From Lutraria lutraria (lineage: Eukaryota; Mollusca; Bivalvia; Venerida; Mactridae), in NCBI GenBank assembly GCA_964023205.1, contig OZ026835.1, forward strand, positions 14,404,414 to 14,468,413: 64,000 nucleotides of DNA. The letters run 5' to 3'. Below the pieces are notes generated by a model. It ran no database searches. It had not been told where the DNA came from and saw nothing but the letters and a program-made list of their open reading frames with translations. Shown in pieces: positions 32,375 to 44,821 of this stretch; within the stretch, counting starts at the first letter, position 1; every line of letters begins with the position of its first letter. Both the position numbers and the translations under genes were made by a program.

Positions 32375-32716
32375 GGACTTAAGATATCAACCATACCAAA
32401 CCCAATACTGGACTTAGGATATCAACCATACCAAATCCATCACAGGACTTAGGATATCAACCATACCAAATCCATCACTGGACTTAGGATATCAACCATA
32501 CCAAACCCATCACAGGACTTAGGATATCAACCATACCAAACCCATCACTGGACTTAGGATATCAACCATACCAAATCCATCACTGGACTTAGGATATCAA
32601 CCATACCAAACCCATCACAGGACCTAGGATATCAACCATACCAAATCCATCACTGGACTTAGGATATCAACCATACCAAATCCATCACTGGACTTACGAT
32701 ATCAACCATACCAAAC
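32375..32716. repeat. 35-bp minisatellite, about 9.8 copies
   Basis: Near-identical 35-bp units with core GGACTTAGGATATCAACCAT followed by ACCAAATCCATCAC. Low divergence suggests recent expansion, so copy number is likely polymorphic. Confidence 0.95.
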
Positions 32717-32919
32717 TTTCACGCCAAACATGAAATTTGATAGGTTTTTGTTATTGAGAGCAAGGCATCTCTATGCCTAGAAAAGGCACAGTGTGAGAAT
32801 GATAGATATAGTGCAGCATCAGTCTTGATGGAGTTGTCCCACTCAATGTTTTGTACCATTATGAATACAGTAAATGAACTCACACCACCAAGGGTGTCTC
32901 TGAAGACAGGTTAGTAAAG

Positions 32920-33734
32920 ACGAGGACCATGATGGCCCTATATCGCTCACCTGAGCATTGTAACACTAAGGGATAATTAAATCAAGTAAAGTTATTTTAC
33001 TTGGTAAAGAGTTATCTACCCCAACTGTTCAGTAGTTGTTGAAATCAACTGACCCCCAGAACCGGGCCAATATTGACCATGGGGCCATGATTTGAACAAA
33101 CTTGGTAGAGATCCACAAGAAAATGCAACATCCAAAATATCTAAGCCTAAGGCCTCATGGTTTTGGACAAGATGATTTTTTTTAATTTTCCGATACAAGT
33201 CTACATAAATCAAGTGACCCCTGGGTAGGGGCCAATATTGACCCTAGGGAAACAATTAGAACAAACTTGGTAGAGGTCCACTAGACAATGCCACATACAA
33301 AATATCAAAGCTCTAGACCTAGTGGTTTGGGACAAGAACTTTTTTTTAATTTTCCTATATAAGTCTATATAAATCAAGTGACCCCTGGGGCAGGGCCAAT
33401 TTTGACCCTAGAGCAATACTTTGAACAATCTTGGTAGAGGTCCACTAGGCAATGCTACACACCAAATATCAAAGCTCTAGGTCCTCTGGATTTTGAGAAG
33501 AAGATTTTTAAAGATTTTCAAAAAAAATCCTTCCGGTTGCTATGGCAACCAGAGTTCTGCATGGAATGAAATTTTTTAAACAACTTTGGTAGAGCTTCAA
33601 GCAAGGAACACACCTGTAAAGTTTTGTTGAAATTGATCCAGTGGTTTAGGAAGAGATGTAGTTTAAAGAAATTGTTGACGACGGACATAGCTTGATCCTA
33701 AAAACTCACCTTGGCACTCTGTGCCTGGTGAGCC
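32920..33734 (+). mobile_element. Type-B tandem-repeat element, copy 1
   Basis: The start ACGAGGACCATGATGGCCCT and end hairpin (CTCACC, GGCAC/GTGCC, GGTGAG) match the type-A ends. The internal array is different: units of about 160 bp with ATCAAGTGACCCCTGGG, TTGGTAGAGGTCCACTAGAC and AAATATC-AAGCTCTAGG. Further type-B copies lie at 42308, about 46330 and 62471. Confidence 0.82.
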
Positions 33735-34197
33735 AAAAAAATAAAAATGTATTTTTTTACTATTCAGTAAGAAATGCAATTTCATATGGACTGTACATCC
33801 AGGCTAGCTCCTATGTACTGGGTATAAAAGTGGTGAAACATAATGAGGTTACTGGTACAACTACACCAACACAATGATTTCATATTTTATCTAATCATAT
33901 TATAACTGTACACATCACAAACAATAGTTACAAAATTAATGTAACATCTTTGCCATGTATGACATTTATGTCAGATAATTTCAGTGATAATTGATTGTAT
34001 GTCTTCTGAAAGATAAGCATAGTGGTAAATTAGTACTGTTAATTGATAACAATACTTATTAATGAAGAAAATATGTTTTTAAGTTTCTGTTATTATATTT
34101 CAGATATTACTTATTTTACTGGTGTAATCATGTGAATTTTTCATAAACATTTGTCACAATATACTCTAACTCCATGCAATGTGTAATGTTTTATCAG
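33735..34197. other. No supported feature
   Basis: AT-rich spacer ahead of the plus-strand transposase relic. A THAP-type DNA-binding exon would be expected hereabouts for an ISL2EU transposase, but none was recognised. Confidence 0.4.
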
Positions 34198-35037
34198 ATG
34201 AAAGAAGACAAAATGGCTTTGATGAAAGAGCTTGAAAAATTACAGGAAGACAAATGTTGCCTAGAACGAGAAACAGTGATAAAACGATCAGTTTCTTGGC
34301 TAGTGTCCTATGTTAGCAATAGTCTGCCTTTGTTTTATTCAGTGTCGAGTGAAAATGTTGTTCTCAGCTATAGTGCTTATGAAATTAAGATTGAATGTTC
34401 AGATCTTTGATTTGGCAACTAGATTTAGTATCTACTCTACTTCTGTGTCAGAAATTTTGCATCCGGGTATACCTAGTGTAATGGCTAGTAAATTGAAGTT
34501 CTTATTCCGCTGGCCTGAAAAAGAGGATGTGTTAAGAATTCTGCCAATGGTTTTCAAACCAAAGTACAGAAATACACGCGCAATTATAGATTGTACAGAA
34601 ATCTTCATTGAAAGGCCAGGAAACTCAACTACCGGCCTAGCATCAACTTGGTCGAACCACAAGCATCATAACACTGTTAAATATCTTGTAGCCATAACTC
34701 CATTAGGCGCAAAACCATTTGTGTCACGTGCCTTTGGTGGCAGAACTTCGGACAAGATTGTTACACAAAGGAGTGGTTTCTTGGACTTACTCGAGAATGG
34801 TGATTTAGTGTTAGCAGACAGGGGCTTCTTAATTGGTGAGGAAATTGCGACAAGGAACTGTTTTCTAGCCATTCCTGCTTTCAGGTACATGTCTCGTGTG
34901 CGAATATGTGGAAAGAGCCATTGGAAGACTGAAAAACTTCAAAATTCTCAGCACTCAAAAACATGACAATTCACATGGTGCCACACTGTGATAATATTCT
35001 AACGATCCGCTCAGCAATTCCTAAGTTAGTGAAGTGA
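34198..35037 (+). pseudogene. DDE_Tnp_4 (ISL2EU/Harbinger-like) transposase relic
   Basis: This family cuts DNA as a DDE nuclease. The first segment, after an acceptor-like TTATCAG, encodes a coiled coil (MKEDKMALMKELEKLQEDK). A frame change leads into LMKLRLNVQIFDLATRFSIY and RAIIDCTEIFIERP, which holds the first D. Next come STWSNHKHHNTVKYLVAITP, a GRTSDK motif and LVLADRGF, which holds the second D. A further frame change is needed to reach YVERAIGRLKNFKIL (the catalytic E), and another for VPHCDNILTIRSAIPKLVK. All catalytic residues are visible but in different frames, so it is dead. THAP-ISL2EU proteins have this order of coil and DDE core; the THAP domain itself was not found. Confidence 0.85.
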
Positions 35038-35061
35038 ATTGGATGTAAAATGTTATTTGTA

Positions 35062-35713
35062 CAAGAGGGCCAAGATGGCCCTATATCGCTCACATGACAA
35101 TCATTGTTTACTCATTCAAGTATTGTTTTGAACCTGTGACCTAGTTTTTGACCCCAGATGACCCATGCTAGAACTTGTCCTACATATAAATAAGACAAAC
35201 ATTCTGACAAGGTTTGGTGAACATCCAATCAAAAATGTGACATCTACAGCGTTGACAAAGTTTTCCTAAGATTTGACCTAGTGACCTAGTTATTGATCCC
35301 AGACGACACATATTGTACTTGACCATTCTATCATTAAAACAAACAAAAATTTGACAAAGTTTGGTGAAGATCCAATTATAACTGAAATCTACAGTGTTAA
35401 CATGGTTATTCATAAGATTTGACCTAGTGACTTAGTTTTTGACCCCAGATGACCCATGTTCGAACTCGTCCAAGATATTATATAGACAAACATTCTGACA
35501 AGGTTGTATGATGATCCAATCAAAACAGTGATCTCTAGAGTGTTCACAAGGTTTTCCAGCAATTTGCTGAAATTAACATTCTGACCAGTTTTGCGTGAAT
35601 TGAGCCAAAAATGTGGCCCCTAGTGTGTTCACAAGGTAAAAGTTTGACGATGCACGACGCCGGGCGATGACTGATCACAAAAGCTCACCCTGAGCACAAG
35701 TGCTCATGTGAGC
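35062..35713 (+). mobile_element. Type-A tandem-repeat element, short copy 4
   Basis: Both ends are present (CAAGAGGGCCAAGATGGCCC; closing hairpin GCTCACCCTGAGCACAAGTG, then GTGAGC), but only about three to four units remain, so internal units have been lost. It begins 25 bp after the transposase relic ends. Confidence 0.85.
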
Positions 35714-37254
35714 TAAAAGTGAAATATGTGCATGCATGAATTTACCCTCTTAATTGATTGATGATCATAATTAATCCATGGGTAAAAGTTTTCGGGTTAT
35801 TGTTGGAAATTCAGATTTTTTAATGTCCAGAAAGGCCATTTTCCAAATCATGTAAATCCAGTTAGAAATTTGGGGAGGGATTTACCCTTATCTGGATAGA
35901 TATTAACAGATGCTAAAGTCTGTAAATTTGATTTTTGTTAGTGCGATATTCATACCAACTTTCAGGGGGTTTATTTTCCAACTTATACTGAATACTTTAT
36001 TAAATGTATTATAACTAGAGTAAGATTTAATGCAGTATATTACAAATATGTACCTTGAGATCTCAGTGGAAAGAACAATCTCAAGTTTATATAGTTTTAA
36101 AACCTCTGTAGACACAGTCCCACTTGAAAAGAACACTTGCTAAGTTGACGATAATGCCATATACAGAATAAAAAGTGATCCTTATCAAATTTTGGGTAGT
36201 ATATAAACAAATAGGATTTATGCCAAGTATGAAGGTGTCTCAGATAATGTATGATCAAATTATGTATTTAAGATTCAATAATGAATGGATGTTCAAGGAA
36301 GACTAAGCAAAATAGACAAATGTTGTCACCAATTCAGTCAGTCATACTAACATTATACCATGTTACAAAAAGATCTGCAACCCAGCCACTGACAATTTTC
36401 TATGTAAGGTTACCACAAACAAACATTTACTTCAAGGATGGCCTAAATTATCTTTTGAAATCAAGAAATAACATAAGGAACAAGGTAAACTTTAGGTAAG
36501 CACATAAATATGATTTTTGCCTTTTTATATAATACACTGAATGGATTAATTTCATCTGATCTTAGAAATTTGATTAATAGAGTAACAAAATATTACACAA
36601 ATCAGGTGCCTAAATCTCAGAATGTAGTAAATCTAAGTCCAAGTTAAGTCTGAAGAATCAAATTGCTATCATATGTTCACTATTCACATTATAATGTATT
36701 AATTAATGAAATCTTGACATTTAGGTAATGAAATTTTCAAATATCCAAGCACTCAGGGCAGACCCACTTCTTTCTTAGACATTCCATTATGTTTACACAT
36801 TCATAATTGTTATAGTATCTGCATGTTTAGTTTATACTTCTATCAGAGTTAGCTCCCTTTACACAGTTTGCTACAATGTATATACTATGAAGATTCACTT
36901 TACTATTGACCATCACACAGTTAAAGTGTATTATATAAATAAAGATCAAAATGTTGACTTAACTTGTGTTACTATATTATTTAATTGTTTATTATATGTC
37001 ACAAAGGTGACAACATAACAATAATGGAACCATTGTATGGGGCACTGTCCTCACTAGCACATTCAATCATGCACCCATACTCTGGTTCCCTACATAAACA
37101 CCAAACATTGACCTCATTGCCAACACAAACACTCCCACTGACTTATGGGATATGAATTGAATTGATCAACCCTTAACACATTTATACAAATATGGTGTTT
37201 GTTAGTCAAGATGAACAGATGACAACTCATTAGATCATACACATACATCTCCAG
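35714..37254. other. No supported gene
   Basis: AT-rich spacer between the two convergent ISL2EU-like relics. A 72-codon plus-strand frame at 36281-36499 ends at a GGTAAGC donor-like site but has no acceptor or recognisable family and was not called. Confidence 0.4.
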
Positions 37255-38246
37255 CTAAACTTGGATGAAATATCTGTGGCTTGGTTTCAACATTCCATTC
37301 TTGTCCAAGAAAAAATCTTTGTCCTTAATTTCATTTATCTTCCCTTCTTTGTGTTTGTATGGACATTTTATTTCAATCAAACGTTTAGGGCAACAATGAC
37401 ATGACACTAAACCATCAGATGATACTGCTAAGTAGGGTTTTCTATAGTCAATCAGGAGTCCCACATGTGTCACATTCAGTTGATTGTGCTTACTTTTTTC
37501 AGTTTGAATATACTCTGACCTGACCTAATATCCTCATTCGTTATTCCCCATTTTACAGTTTTCTTGTCTGATAGATTGTAGCATTCTATTCCGGTTATCA
37601 TTCTTACACGATTGTCCGGCTTTGTAGAATTCTTCTGCACTAAAATATCATGGGCTTTACTGGAGGTAATTCTACCTTTGCATTACTCATACTAGGTTGT
37701 GCACACTGACTGTCCACGAGTTTTCAGATTCAATTTTATGCCTGTATGTCTGTACACCCGTATTTATTCCATATACTCTTTAGGGTCTCATCAGTGACTT
37801 GGACATTGCTGCACATGTATGCTCTGTGTAAGTCTCTTAATAGTTGTACATGCTGTTGATGTTCTCCAGTTTAAGATGCTGTGTCTACATTTCTCCTCTG
37901 GGTTAAGTGGAGATATTGTTGTGAAAAATACTAAATCTGGACAGGCTTCCTGTAATACTTGGAGTACAGACATACATCTTGTAAATCATCCATTCCTGAG
38001 GGTATCACTGATGCAACTGGTTTGTTTCAGCTCACACACTGTAACAGGTTGCAACTGAAAAATGTTAAAAAGAAAAGCATTAGTGAGTTAATTTCATATT
38101 TGTTCTCTATATTTTCTTCTTTAAAAAGCTAGCACCAATTTGTATTACATGTATTTTGTATGTCAACTATCTACTAAATCACAAAAGTGAGACTTGTCCT
38201 AAAAGTTTGAGTCATGACATGTCCCAAGTAAGGGATGCATGATTTT

Positions 38247-38948
38247 TAGGGATGTCAAATTGTCAAGATTTTACTAATCGGTTAATCGTTCATTCATACG
38301 AACAATTAATCGATTAACCCTATGTTAATTGTACGAAGTGCTTATAAATATGAATTGTCACAGGTTTCCGTGACATGAAATGCGATCATGTGTATATTTA
38401 TCAATATATTTACAACAGAAATGTGATGTTTGTATGTTCTTATCAATTTTCTGTTCAGATATATTAATGATCAATTACACATAACATTTTGGCAACTAAT
38501 AGTAATTTTGTTTACAAAAAAGTAGATTACTGCATGCTTATTTCATACTCAGTTTTGGTCAGGTTATAATTGGAACATTTAAGCGGAGCTTACAATAAAG
38601 ATCATTTGATTGGTGTACGGTAATGCTGAATTATATTATTATTGTGTTTAATTGTGATGCCAATGTTTCTTCTGATTCGTCTACCTATAACGTTTCGTTA
38701 TAATTTTTCTTGTTCATCACTACTGCATCTAAAATACTTTCAGACAGACGATGTTTTTACGATAGTTTAACTTATCCCAGGTCAGTGTCAATGAATTGTT
38801 AATTTGCTCAACTGTCATATTTTTCACACCTTTGGTCGACTAACTACGATTTTTCTATAATTTATTATTAAATTTTACTTGCTTCATTCTATTTTTTCAG
38901 TTAATCGATTAATGATTTAATAACCTGTTAATGGGACAAACATCCCTA
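38247..38948. mobile_element. Non-autonomous hAT element with 8-bp target duplication
   Basis: A 702-bp element starting TAGGGATGTCAAATTG and ending ACATCCCTA. It is flanked on each side by the same 8 bases ATGATTTT (38239-38246 and 38949-38956), the hAT signature. AATCGATTAA-type motifs lie inside both ends. An end fragment of element M (GATTCGTCTACCTATAACG) is inside it near 38675. It sits between the YqaJ pieces. Confidence 0.93.
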
Positions 38949-40637
38949 ATGATTTTTAACCAATTATATATAGAGCTCGGAGATTATATGGGTATATTGC
39001 AATATGAGATAGACAATAGGGAACATTGAGTTTGTAAACAAAAGGAAGCATTCTCGCGCATGATCCTAATCACGATGATGATCTTTACTGATTGCAATAA
39101 GTCAACCGTGGAAAACAGTAAAGGGTAGATTATGTATATTTTATATCACTCATTGTTGTATAAAATCTACAATGTTTTGACAGCTGCACAGGGGCCAAAC
39201 TTGTTCTTTTGGATGTAATTATCAGTCGGATGTGACAGTCTATTTAAGACAGGGTTTCTACCAATCAAATTAATTATTGCCACAAGACACATTCTCACTA
39301 TGTCGATTCAGACAGGGTCTATTTGAGTGACCCTGATTCAGGTTGGTGGTATAATAATGAATCTCTGTCAGGTTGATTTAACCATTAATTAGCCATGAAA
39401 ACAAAACTACTTTAAGAAAAAATGATCTCGTCCATGTCATTGACTTTGGCAATTTGGATTTAAATGAATTATTAGGTGATTATACATGCAGTGGAATTGA
39501 CTTAAAATGTGCTTGTATATGTATAACGAGAAATGCCTGTGAAAATCATTAGCTGAAATTATTCTGTAAAAAATATGACAACATTTACTAGTGTAACGAG
39601 TGTCAAAATATGTATACTGTATATTGTGTCCGGTATGTGTTTGAAATACACATATACTATCTTTAACCTGTCAATGTACCAGATAATAAGAGAACAATCT
39701 ATAGCGTTGTCTAGATTAATTGTCAACTTAAAATATTTATGATTTTGAACATCAAGACGAACTATGATTAATTTGAAAACTTTTTCAGCCTTATTAACCG
39801 TCACTTTTTTAATAAGAACCGGGTTTTCACTGTAGATGGCAGAAAGTCATTTAATTATTCCTATACCAGAGATTTTTTCGTTATAATTCATACGCCATAC
39901 AACTAAAGAACCCTTCTGTCAACTAATTGTGCAGCAAAAAGCTACTCAAGACCGAACCATAACTACCCGGTATGTTTTTTATTAATGAAAAAGAATGTGT
40001 CGAGAATTGTAATGGTGGCCATAACCGGATATTGATTCTTTTGCCCACCAGCAATAATTACAAACTGCTAACAGGTGCGCGTGACACCATGGCGATGTTC
40101 CCTATATATATAACATAATAATTTTGTAGCATACTGATAGTACTTAAAGTATGATTCATATTTCTAAACACTGGTCAGTCTCGTATTATTAACTGCATAC
40201 AATTTCACATAATCATTCTTGTATACATAAATGGTTTCAATACTGCTAATAAAAGAAATTCTTTGAAGTGGGATTCCCGACAAAACTGCCCCCAATAAGC
40301 TGTATTATTTTTACTGTAAATTTGCATTTATATATTGCGATGGGTATCATGATACAGGAGGCAATGTTGTAATACATGGTGATACCCTTTAAATAAAGTA
40401 GAGATACTCAGCTGTAAAATTATATATCAATGTTATACAGGTATAGAAGATAACCACAATGACTTATGCTCGATTTACCTGATTGCAAAAAGTCTGATTC
40501 CACTTGCAAATTTCACTTGTTGATGAGACACTTGAAAACTCTTAGGTTTCATGTCTATTTCCATCTTGAATAGAAGAGCTGCTACATGACTGTATACTTC
40601 GCCCAACCTGAAATATGAAGGATTAGGACTGTAAACA

Positions 40638-40963
40638 ATACTATAGTATATCATTCATATTTATCTATGCCAAAACAAGGTAAAAACAATGCTATAGTAT
40701 ATATATGTCATTCATATTTATCTATGCTAAAACAAGGTAAAAACAATGCTATAGTATATATATATCATTCATATTTATCTATGCTAAAACAAGGTAAAAA
40801 CAATGCTATAGTATATCATTCATATTTATCTATGCTAAAACAAGGTAAAAACAATGCTATAGTATATCATTCATATTTATTTATGCTAAAACAAGGTAAA
40901 AACAATGCTATAGTATATATATATCATTCATATTTATCTATGCTAAAACAAGGTAAAAACAAT
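40638..40963. repeat. 51/57-bp minisatellite, about six copies
   Basis: Units read TATCTATGCTAAAACAAGG, TAAAAACAATGCTATAGT, then AT dinucleotides of varying number and CATTCATATT. Unit length switches between 51 and 57 through the AT run. Both lengths are multiples of three, so a 134-codon frame stays open by chance. Confidence 0.93.
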
Positions 40964-42307
40964 GAAATATGGCTCGTAACATTCAATTACATCAAAGATA
41001 TCGGACTTAAGAAAGGAATATATTTTTACATTTACCCATACTTGATTAATATTAAAAATTGTTTGTTTTAATTAAATTATCTAAGACATTCATTTTTCAC
41101 CATTAATGCACATATATGGCCAATTGAGCTTCATATTGAGAATATACATATGGGGCAATCATTGGAAAAAAAACAGAAACATACCCTGCCATCAATTTAT
41201 GTACAGTGAGCACATTATACTGACACAGTTTGTTTGCTAAGTACGCCCAAGGTCTGTGCCGCTTTCTTGTAATTCTCTGAGAAGGGATTACTTTTACATG
41301 TACAGCACAGAAGAGTACATTGTCACCAATACCACATGGTATTCAACAAACTGAACATGGCCGCTGACCACCAACCTGAATTAAAGTACAATATGAAAAT
41401 AATAAACTTAATAAAACTTTAATTTGTTGCATGACACATACAGTAAACAAGAGGGCCAAGATACCACATCAAAGTGCATACAAAAGACAAGGAATGCTTT
41501 GGCATATTCTGAATTAGATTAATTATCAACATTGGTTTATAAACATATCGAAATCATTATAAAATAACACATGAAAATCACATTTAATTTTATCTATGAT
41601 AAAATTAAGTAAGATGGCGGTGTTAGGTCACTGGTGTGGTTAGGACCTCTTACGATATGCTTTAACAACATCACTGTAGATTTACTGTAAATACTTTATC
41701 TGGCTATGATAGTTGTTAACAAACCTGTATGCATCTAGAGACTTGAAGGCTTTCAAAGATTCCTATGTAAACAGCCCAGAAGTCTCAATCAAATAGCAGT
41801 ACACATGTCCAAATTCGATGTTTGACCACAACGAAGGGTCATCACAGTTGAATTTATAAAATATGGATCCTGAAGCAAACACTGTCCATAATTATACAGG
41901 AGTTTTACTATGTAACGTTTCTTTGCCTCAAAGGGTAACTTTTTCGCATAATCAGATAATTCAATATCATCTGATAAAGGATCAATCGGATCATGTCTTA
42001 CTACTCCAGTGGCCATTGTATTTTCGAAATCGTTGTTTTTTTGCCAACCAGCTAATTGCGCATGCGCAAGATTGATCAGTTTTGTTTGTAAATACAATGC
42101 TCCCTATTTGACTATACTTCAAATACAAATAGTCAAGTTATTCTTTTATGTTTATATTTTGGTCAAAGTTTATAAATTATAGCAACAAGGCAGACTGTAA
42201 ACTTAATGTTTGACATGATAGTTATAGTATTCTTAATTAGCATAATTATCATATAAATCTAAACTTCATTAAGTTAGTAGATAGTAAAGATGCAAACATC
42301 AGTACAA

Positions 42308-43252
42308 CAAGAGGGCCATGATGGCCCTATAAATGCTCACCAGGAAAAAAGGTAATTTGGAGACAAACATTGTTAAAATATTTCTACACGAGTCCAAGTA
42401 AAATCAAGTGACCCTAAGGTCAGGGCCAATTTTTACCCCAGGGCCATAATATGAACAAATTTGGAAGAGGTCTGCTAGACAATACTACATACAAAATATC
42501 TTAACTCTAGGCCTTGTGGTTTCGGAGATTTTTTTAATTTTCCTATATAAGCCTATATAAATCAAGTGACCCCCGGGGCGGTCCAATTTTGACCCTAGTG
42601 CAATAATTTGAACAAACTTGGTAGAGGTCCACTAGACAATGCTATATGCCAAATATCTTAGCTCTACGCCATGCGGTTTCGGGGGAGAAGATTTTTAAAA
42701 TTTTCCTATATAAGTCTATATAAATCAAGTGACCCCTGGGGTGGGGCCAATTTTGACTCTAGGGCAATAATTTGAACAAATTTGGTAGAGGTCCACTAGA
42801 CAATGCTATATGCCAAATATCTTAGCTCTAGGCATTGTAGTTTTTGACAAGAAGATTTTTTAAAATTCCTATATAAGTCTATGTAAAATCAAGTTACCCC
42901 CAGGGCGGAGCCAATTTTGACCCCAGGGGAATAATTTGAACAAACTTTGTAGAGTTCCATTAGACAATGCTATATACCAAATATCTCAGCTCTAGGCCCT
43001 GTGGTTTCGGACAAGACGATTTTTAAAGTTTTTTCTATTTGTTGCCATAGCAGTTTTTAATGAAATTTAATTTTTTGAACAACTTTGAAAGGGGACCACC
43101 CAAGGATCATTTCAGCAAAGTTTGGTTGCAATCGGCATAGCGGTATAGGAGGAGATGTTGTTTTAAGTAAATATGGACGCCACTTCACGACGAACGATGG
43201 ACACAGGGCGATCACAAAAGCTCACCCTGAGCACATTCGTGCTCTGGTGAGC
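42308..43252 (+). mobile_element. Type-B tandem-repeat element, copy 2
   Basis: Starts CAAGAGGGCCATGATGGCCC, holds about five 160-bp units (AATCAAGTGACCCCTGGG and GGTAGAGGTCCACTAGACAA cores), then a unique 3' segment and a hairpin AGCTCACCCTGAGCAC, GTGCT and GGTGAGCT. The best-preserved type-B copy in the window. Confidence 0.87.
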
Positions 43253-44237
43253 TAAAAACTACAAATCAAGGAAGTTGTACAAAATGTTTATATAATATGT
43301 AATAATTATGTATACAATGATTAACAAGAACAACTACAGTTGAATCTCATTATGTCAAACTCGCTTATTTCAAAATTTCGGTTATGTCAAACTGTTTCTT
43401 TGGGTCCCGATTGTTTTGCTCTTTCCCTATATGAAATTAATCCGCTTACCTGCAATTCACCAAATTTCGCTTATGTCAAACTATATTTTTGTCCCCGTGA
43501 CTCTAATTAGCATGTAGTTTGAGTTGTTTATCTCAAAGTTAATTGGAGATGATCCGCGAACAATGGAGGCTTTCACACCTGTTATGAAATTTTGCTAATT
43601 GAACTGAAAGCTCAAGGAGACTTACAATCATGTGACAAACGCAAAGTATAAGTGTAGTGTAGCATGATAATCATACCTGTTATTTGACTTAAATAAAATT
43701 ATAGTAGGACTAGGTGAGGTATACCAATACGCATCAAGTATGTATCATTTTGACTGCAGCGAGTATCCAAATACTAGGATACTCGTATGTTTAACTTGAA
43801 AATCAAGTACGATAGCTTGCCACCTATAACAGTGTTGGATTTCAATCTTAATAAAAAGATCATAGCTTGATAAAAATGATCAATTCCGAAAGCGTGATCG
43901 ACATTGCAACAATTGCATTCATCTAACATTATGTACGAAAGTGTACACATCCAAAAATATGTAAGGCTAGTCGCTCCGTAATTTCGAATTCTTACAACAA
44001 ATTTCCATTATGCATGAAAAATAATTTATATTACACCCTAGCTAAATACGACCTAACTTACTCTTTCTTCAGAAAAGTATTTTAAGTTGGGCCATTATCA
44101 ACTATGAATAGATACATAATTATATTGTTTCTTCTCTACATATGCACAATTTTTATTCAAGCTAATGTATACATACATTGTAATAATGGCTATCCACACA
44201 AATACTTTAATACATGTCTTATTATAATATATTTAAG
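43253..44237. other. Mostly featureless, one transposon-end-like block
   Basis: At about 43339-43545 CAGTTGAATCTCATTATG and repeated TATGTCAAACT motifs resemble the sub-terminal text of pogo/Tigger-type transposons. A matching second end was not found. The rest is AT-rich with no coding support. Confidence 0.4.
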
Positions 44238-44698
44238 ATAAAGAGATTCAACTATAACAAAACGTTACAGGATATCGACTGTATATTTTATTCAATCCTC
44301 CATTAAGGAGAGTATAAAATATTTATACGATATGAGTAATACACATTATATTGACAATCATGAGTATTTGACAAATGAATAAATTCATGGATATAGTTCA
44401 CAAGCACATGGTAATATCATATCCTACATCAATCAAACAGATCAACCCTAAATGTTAATGAATTCACCATAAATCTGAGCACTATCATACAACCACATTG
44501 AACTTTAAATTGCCACACAACAACTTCTCTAGGCAATGCCTTCATGATTTACTTACCTGTCAACTATTTATAGATTCAGTCCATCACCATTAGCCAATTA
44601 AATGGCCAGGATTAGCCAAACTAGTAATAGACACTATATACTCACAAACATCTATAATAAACTAATACTCATACATATAATTTGTCTAGAAAACCCTG
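44238..44698 (-). mobile_element. Non-autonomous element M, copy 2
   Basis: Reverse complement of 18525-19045 over most of its length, with an internal deletion near one end (GATATCCTGTAACGTTTTG joins parts that are 90 bp apart in copy 1). Shares the CAGGGTTTTCTAGAC end. Confidence 0.78.
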
Positions 44699-44821
44699 AG
44701 AGCTGATAAACTGTAATTTTATAGTCAAGAACAACCAACATAGGTTTAAGTTTGCTACATATACAAATTACAACGTCTGTATAATGAAATTCAAATATTG
44801 GCCAATCTCTGTAATTTTGCC

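Larger units (their letters stand above)
37255..42016 (-). pseudogene. SWIM zinc-finger / YqaJ-nuclease gene relic (ISL2EU-like)
   Basis: YqaJ is a PD-(D/E)XK exonuclease; ISL2EU transposons carry one beside the transposase. Four pieces are seen. Piece 1, 42016-41725, begins MATGVVRHDPIDPLSDDIEL, has KRYIVKLL, and needs a frame change to reach EFGHVYCYLIE and KAFKSLDAY. Piece 2, 41375-41185, has SGHVQFVEYH, then after a shift IPSQRITRKRHRPW and ends MAG. Piece 3, 40607-40479, gives LGEVYSHVAALLFKMEI in the phase of piece 2; the SWIM Cys-His pattern is damaged (VYSH for VCSH). Piece 4, about 37975-37255, has FFTTISPLNPEEK, GRITSSKAHDIL, KTVKWGITNEDI, AVSSDGLVSCHCCPKRLIEI then KCPYKHKE (nuclease core), and ends SHRYFIQV at a stop. 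Several stops and frameshifts are present. It converges on the transposase relic at 34.2-35.0 kb. Confidence 0.85.

Noticed and set aside
36281..36499. 72-codon plus frame ending at GGTAAGC
   Set aside because: No acceptor, no family and no partner exon in phase; chance is likely in AT-rich DNA.
40667..41071. A 134-codon plus-strand frame with repeated KQGKNNAIVY motifs
   Set aside because: It is the translation of the 51/57-bp minisatellite; unit lengths divisible by three keep it open. No start context, splice support or homologue.
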